A stretch of DNA of 64,000 nt from Psychrobacillus psychrodurans (GTDB taxonomy: Bacteria; Bacillota; Bacilli; Bacillales_A; Planococcaceae). Within the stretch, counting starts at the first letter, position 1; every line of letters begins with the position of its first letter. The notes beneath the pieces were generated by a model. That model had not been told where the DNA came from. It saw only the letters and a list, made by a program, of their open reading frames with translations, and did not search any database. Where the stretch lies: contig FOUN01000001.1 of assembly GCA_900114885.1 (NCBI GenBank), forward strand, positions 1 through 64,000, written 5' to 3'. Below are positions 62,330 to 64,000 of this stretch, piece after piece. Position numbers and translations under genes: made by a program.

Positions 62330-63136
62330 TTATAACAAATAATCGTTCACCTTTTTTAATATTTCTTCTCCTGCTAATACACCTGTTTGGGTTGTAATAG
62401 ATACGTGAGGAGGAAGATGTACGCCTTTATGATTTGCTTCACCATGGGAAGGGATAAAACCATGAGTGGCACTTATAACCATATCGAAGTCGAGCATGGA
62501 ATCCCCAGCGGCTATGACCGTATTTGCAGCAATTCGCTCTGCTACAAATTGGAGTGCAGCCGATTTGTTTATGCAAGTTGGCATGATATATACCTTTCGC
62601 CCTTGGTGGGAAAGAGAGAAGCCTTGCTGATAAAAGATTTGAGAAAGATTTTCAAAATCCTCGACTGAAAATGCATGTTCATCAATAATTAGATATACAA
62701 ACCATGATTCTGCTTGCATAACGTTAAGGACAAATTTGTTTTTTATATATGCATCCAGCTGAGGGAGTACATGTTCTATGGAGGTGCGATTCTGCTGCAT
62801 TTGTGCGATTACTTTATCTGACCATTCTGCAAGCGGTTCGCCGTCCTGCAAAATAACAGCACCATTTGATACAACTGCATATTTTGGTTTTTCTACTGTA
62901 TGATATAAACCTGTAATTCGATTGTATTGTTCAGCTGTTCTAGTTGTTACGGGCAAAAAGGTTGTAGAGGAGGCTATATGTTGAAACAACTGTAGACTTT
63001 TAATGGTCATAAATGCAGTTGGTTTTTCATCGACCCATTCTACAGCTACAAAATCTTCATTGCTAACTTCTTGTCCTCTTGAATTTTTACTATATATAAG
63101 TGTTCGATCTAAATCACTAGCAAATAGGATTGTCAT
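62330..63136 (-). CDS. HAD-superfamily hydrolase of the Ter operon
   Basis: 268 aa Cof-like phosphatase. Motif I is ASDLDRTLIYSKNS with the nucleophile and acid Asp near residues 8-10, motif II the Thr in LPVTTRTAEQY, and motif IV VIAAGDSMLDFDMVIS. Its start overlaps the stop of the StiP/PRTase gene by 4 nt, so the two are translationally coupled. In Ter-linked biosynthetic modules such HAD enzymes accompany a phosphoribosyltransferase and may act on a nucleotide-like product. Confidence 0.9.
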   Translation of the reverse strand: MTILFASDLDRTLIYSKNSRGQEVSNEDFVAVEWVDEKPTAFMTIKSLQLFQHIASSTTFLPVTTRTAEQYNRITGLYHTVEKPKYAVVSNGAVILQDGEPLAEWSDKVIAQMQQNRTSIEHVLPQLDAYIKNKFVLNVMQAESWFVYLIIDEHAFSVEDFENLSQIFYQQGFSLSHQGRKVYIMPTCINKSAALQFVAERIAANTVIAAGDSMLDFDMVISATHGFIPSHGEANHKGVHLPPHVSITTQTGVLAGEEILKKVNDYLL

Positions 63137-64000
63137 ATTCGATCCTCCGATTCTATCAACCCGATGGCAAGGTAAAAGAGCCCTGGTACAATTTCAGTTG
63201 GAATATTTTTTTCCTTACATAAGAGGAGAATATGACGTAGGGATGGGTGTTTATCATCACTAAGTAATATTTTAAAAGGCTTTCTCCTTAACAGCACTCT
63301 AGTCGTTTCTCCAACACTTGGCTTTACTTTACTAATATCAGCATTCTTATAGAACTTACTGGCAATGGACTCCACTTCCTGCATGCCTTTCCAAGTCCGT
63401 ATGTTTGTGATTGGAAAATTTTTTATAAGTTCAGTTATGATTGGTTCCTGTTCTTGGAATCGACTGGATATATTTTCGATAAATTCGTTGGATACATCCA
63501 TTTCCTCAAGATCAACGTAATACTTAGCTCCGTGGTAATCATCTACATCTTGAAAGGCATTATTCAATACAGTTCGACTAACTAATCCTGAGACCGTTGA
63601 GTTCAAGCAAGCGTTCGGAATAAGAAAGTCTTCTCTTGTTGCAAATAATGTGGCACATTCGCCTGGATCGGTTAAAACGGCGAGGTCATCATTTAAGTTA
63701 AGGTTGTATGCTGCATTTAACTTTTGAATGGACTTAGTTAACTCGTTTTGTATAGCACCTTTTCCAGTCCACCCATCAACGAATTGAATATGGCTTTTCG
63801 GATATTGCTCTCTAATAGTTCGGACAGCCTTCTCATCGATTCCTTTTCCTCTTAGTATAGATATACTAAAGTGTGGCCATTTAAGTTTCATAAATTTTTC
63901 TGCGTATCGCTTCATTAATATCCCGATTGGGCTTCCTGCTCTTGCGAGTGAAACGATCACGACGTCATCAGTACCTGCATATCGTCTTACCCTTCTACAT
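63133..64000 (-). CDS. StiP/PRTase family protein of the Ter operon (partial, 5' end outside window)
   Basis: The frame stays open to the window edge: upstream of the GTG at 63960 the codons read VRRYAGTDDV, joining VIVSLARAGSPIGILMKRY, so the N-terminus is missing. The visible part has the PRTase-like loop QFVDGWTGKGAIQNELT, DPGECATLFATREDF, PNACLNSTVSGLVSRTVL and a C-terminal module (GETTRVLLRRKPFKILLSDD, LLLCKEKNIPTEIVP) that fits the Pelota-like RNA-binding domain. This is the PRTase_1 (StiP) family found with HAD, ATP-grasp and TerD genes. It is coupled to the HAD gene by a 4-nt overlap. Confidence 0.88.
   Translation of the reverse strand, partial: CRRVRRYAGTDDVVIVSLARAGSPIGILMKRYAEKFMKLKWPHFSISILRGKGIDEKAVRTIREQYPKSHIQFVDGWTGKGAIQNELTKSIQKLNAAYNLNLNDDLAVLTDPGECATLFATREDFLIPNACLNSTVSGLVSRTVLNNAFQDVDDYHGAKYYVDLEEMDVSNEFIENISSRFQEQEPIITELIKNFPITNIRTWKGMQEVESIASKFYKNADISKVKPSVGETTRVLLRRKPFKILLSDDKHPSLRHILLLCKEKNIPTEIVPGLFYLAIGLIESEDRI

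Overview
The window is AT-rich chromosomal DNA of an endospore-forming low-GC Gram-positive bacterium (Bacillales). The evidence is a small acid-soluble spore protein gene (tlp), strong AGGAGG ribosome binding sites, frequent TTG/GTG starts, and blocks whose order matches Bacillus subtilis (ykoGHIJ, yqhH-yqhG, a yceG/yceH/TerD stress cluster, xylAB/xylR/xynB). A Psychrobacillus/Lysinibacillus-type lineage is plausible, but that is only inference. No prophage or CRISPR array was seen.

Region by region. (1) 1-94 is the 3' end of a group II intron. (2) 170-7270 is a divergent oligopeptide-type ABC importer with odd architecture: a fused double ATPase on the minus strand, and on the plus strand two permeases with long extra N-terminal domains plus a substrate-binding lipoprotein whose lobes are circularly permuted. 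(3) 7271-9360 is mostly non-coding: dispersed repeats, an FCD-type GntR regulator, a decayed reading frame and a tandem palindromic operator. (4) 9361-12215 is a Tat-exported sugar/gluconate-type dehydrogenase (small membrane protein, subunit 3, Fe-S flavoprotein). (5) 12432-18870 holds a VWA lipoprotein, an Old Yellow Enzyme, an SDR with a decayed SDR beside it, and a PAS-GGDEF-EAL c-di-GMP protein. (6) 19023-33493 is a xylose/xylo-oligosaccharide regulon: xynB, xylR, an ABC importer without its own ATPase, a YesL-like protein, xylA, xylB, a Gfo/Idh oxidoreductase, aldose epimerase and two aldo-keto reductases, with a cre site and candidate XylR operators.

(7) 33559-38922 holds a radical SAM protein, an acidic protein, tlp, a five-gene tRNA operon (Ser-fMet-Asp-Phe-Gly) and yqhH-yqhG. 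(8) 39139-48208 holds guanine deaminase, a YdaT-like protein, a DUF2238 membrane protein, a LysM/3D cell-wall protein, two neighbouring genes that seem to share a C-terminal module, a SIMPL protein, and a BMP-type lipoprotein paired with a chemoreceptor. (9) 48855-57715 holds an aldehyde dehydrogenase, the ykoGHIJ-like PepSY two-component operon, a CNT nucleoside transporter, a CYP152 peroxygenase and a small gene. (10) 57873-64000 holds a stress-type SDR and the minus-strand Ter stress operon (StiP/PRTase-HAD-YceG-TelA-TerD), whose first gene runs off the window.

A family of GC-richer dispersed intergenic repeats, in two related types, occurs at six or seven loci and explains most of the long non-coding stretches. 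The most unusual single item is the permuted binding protein with its extended permeases (2473-7270). Many gene starts given here are placed on the best ribosome binding site and so differ from the longest open frame.
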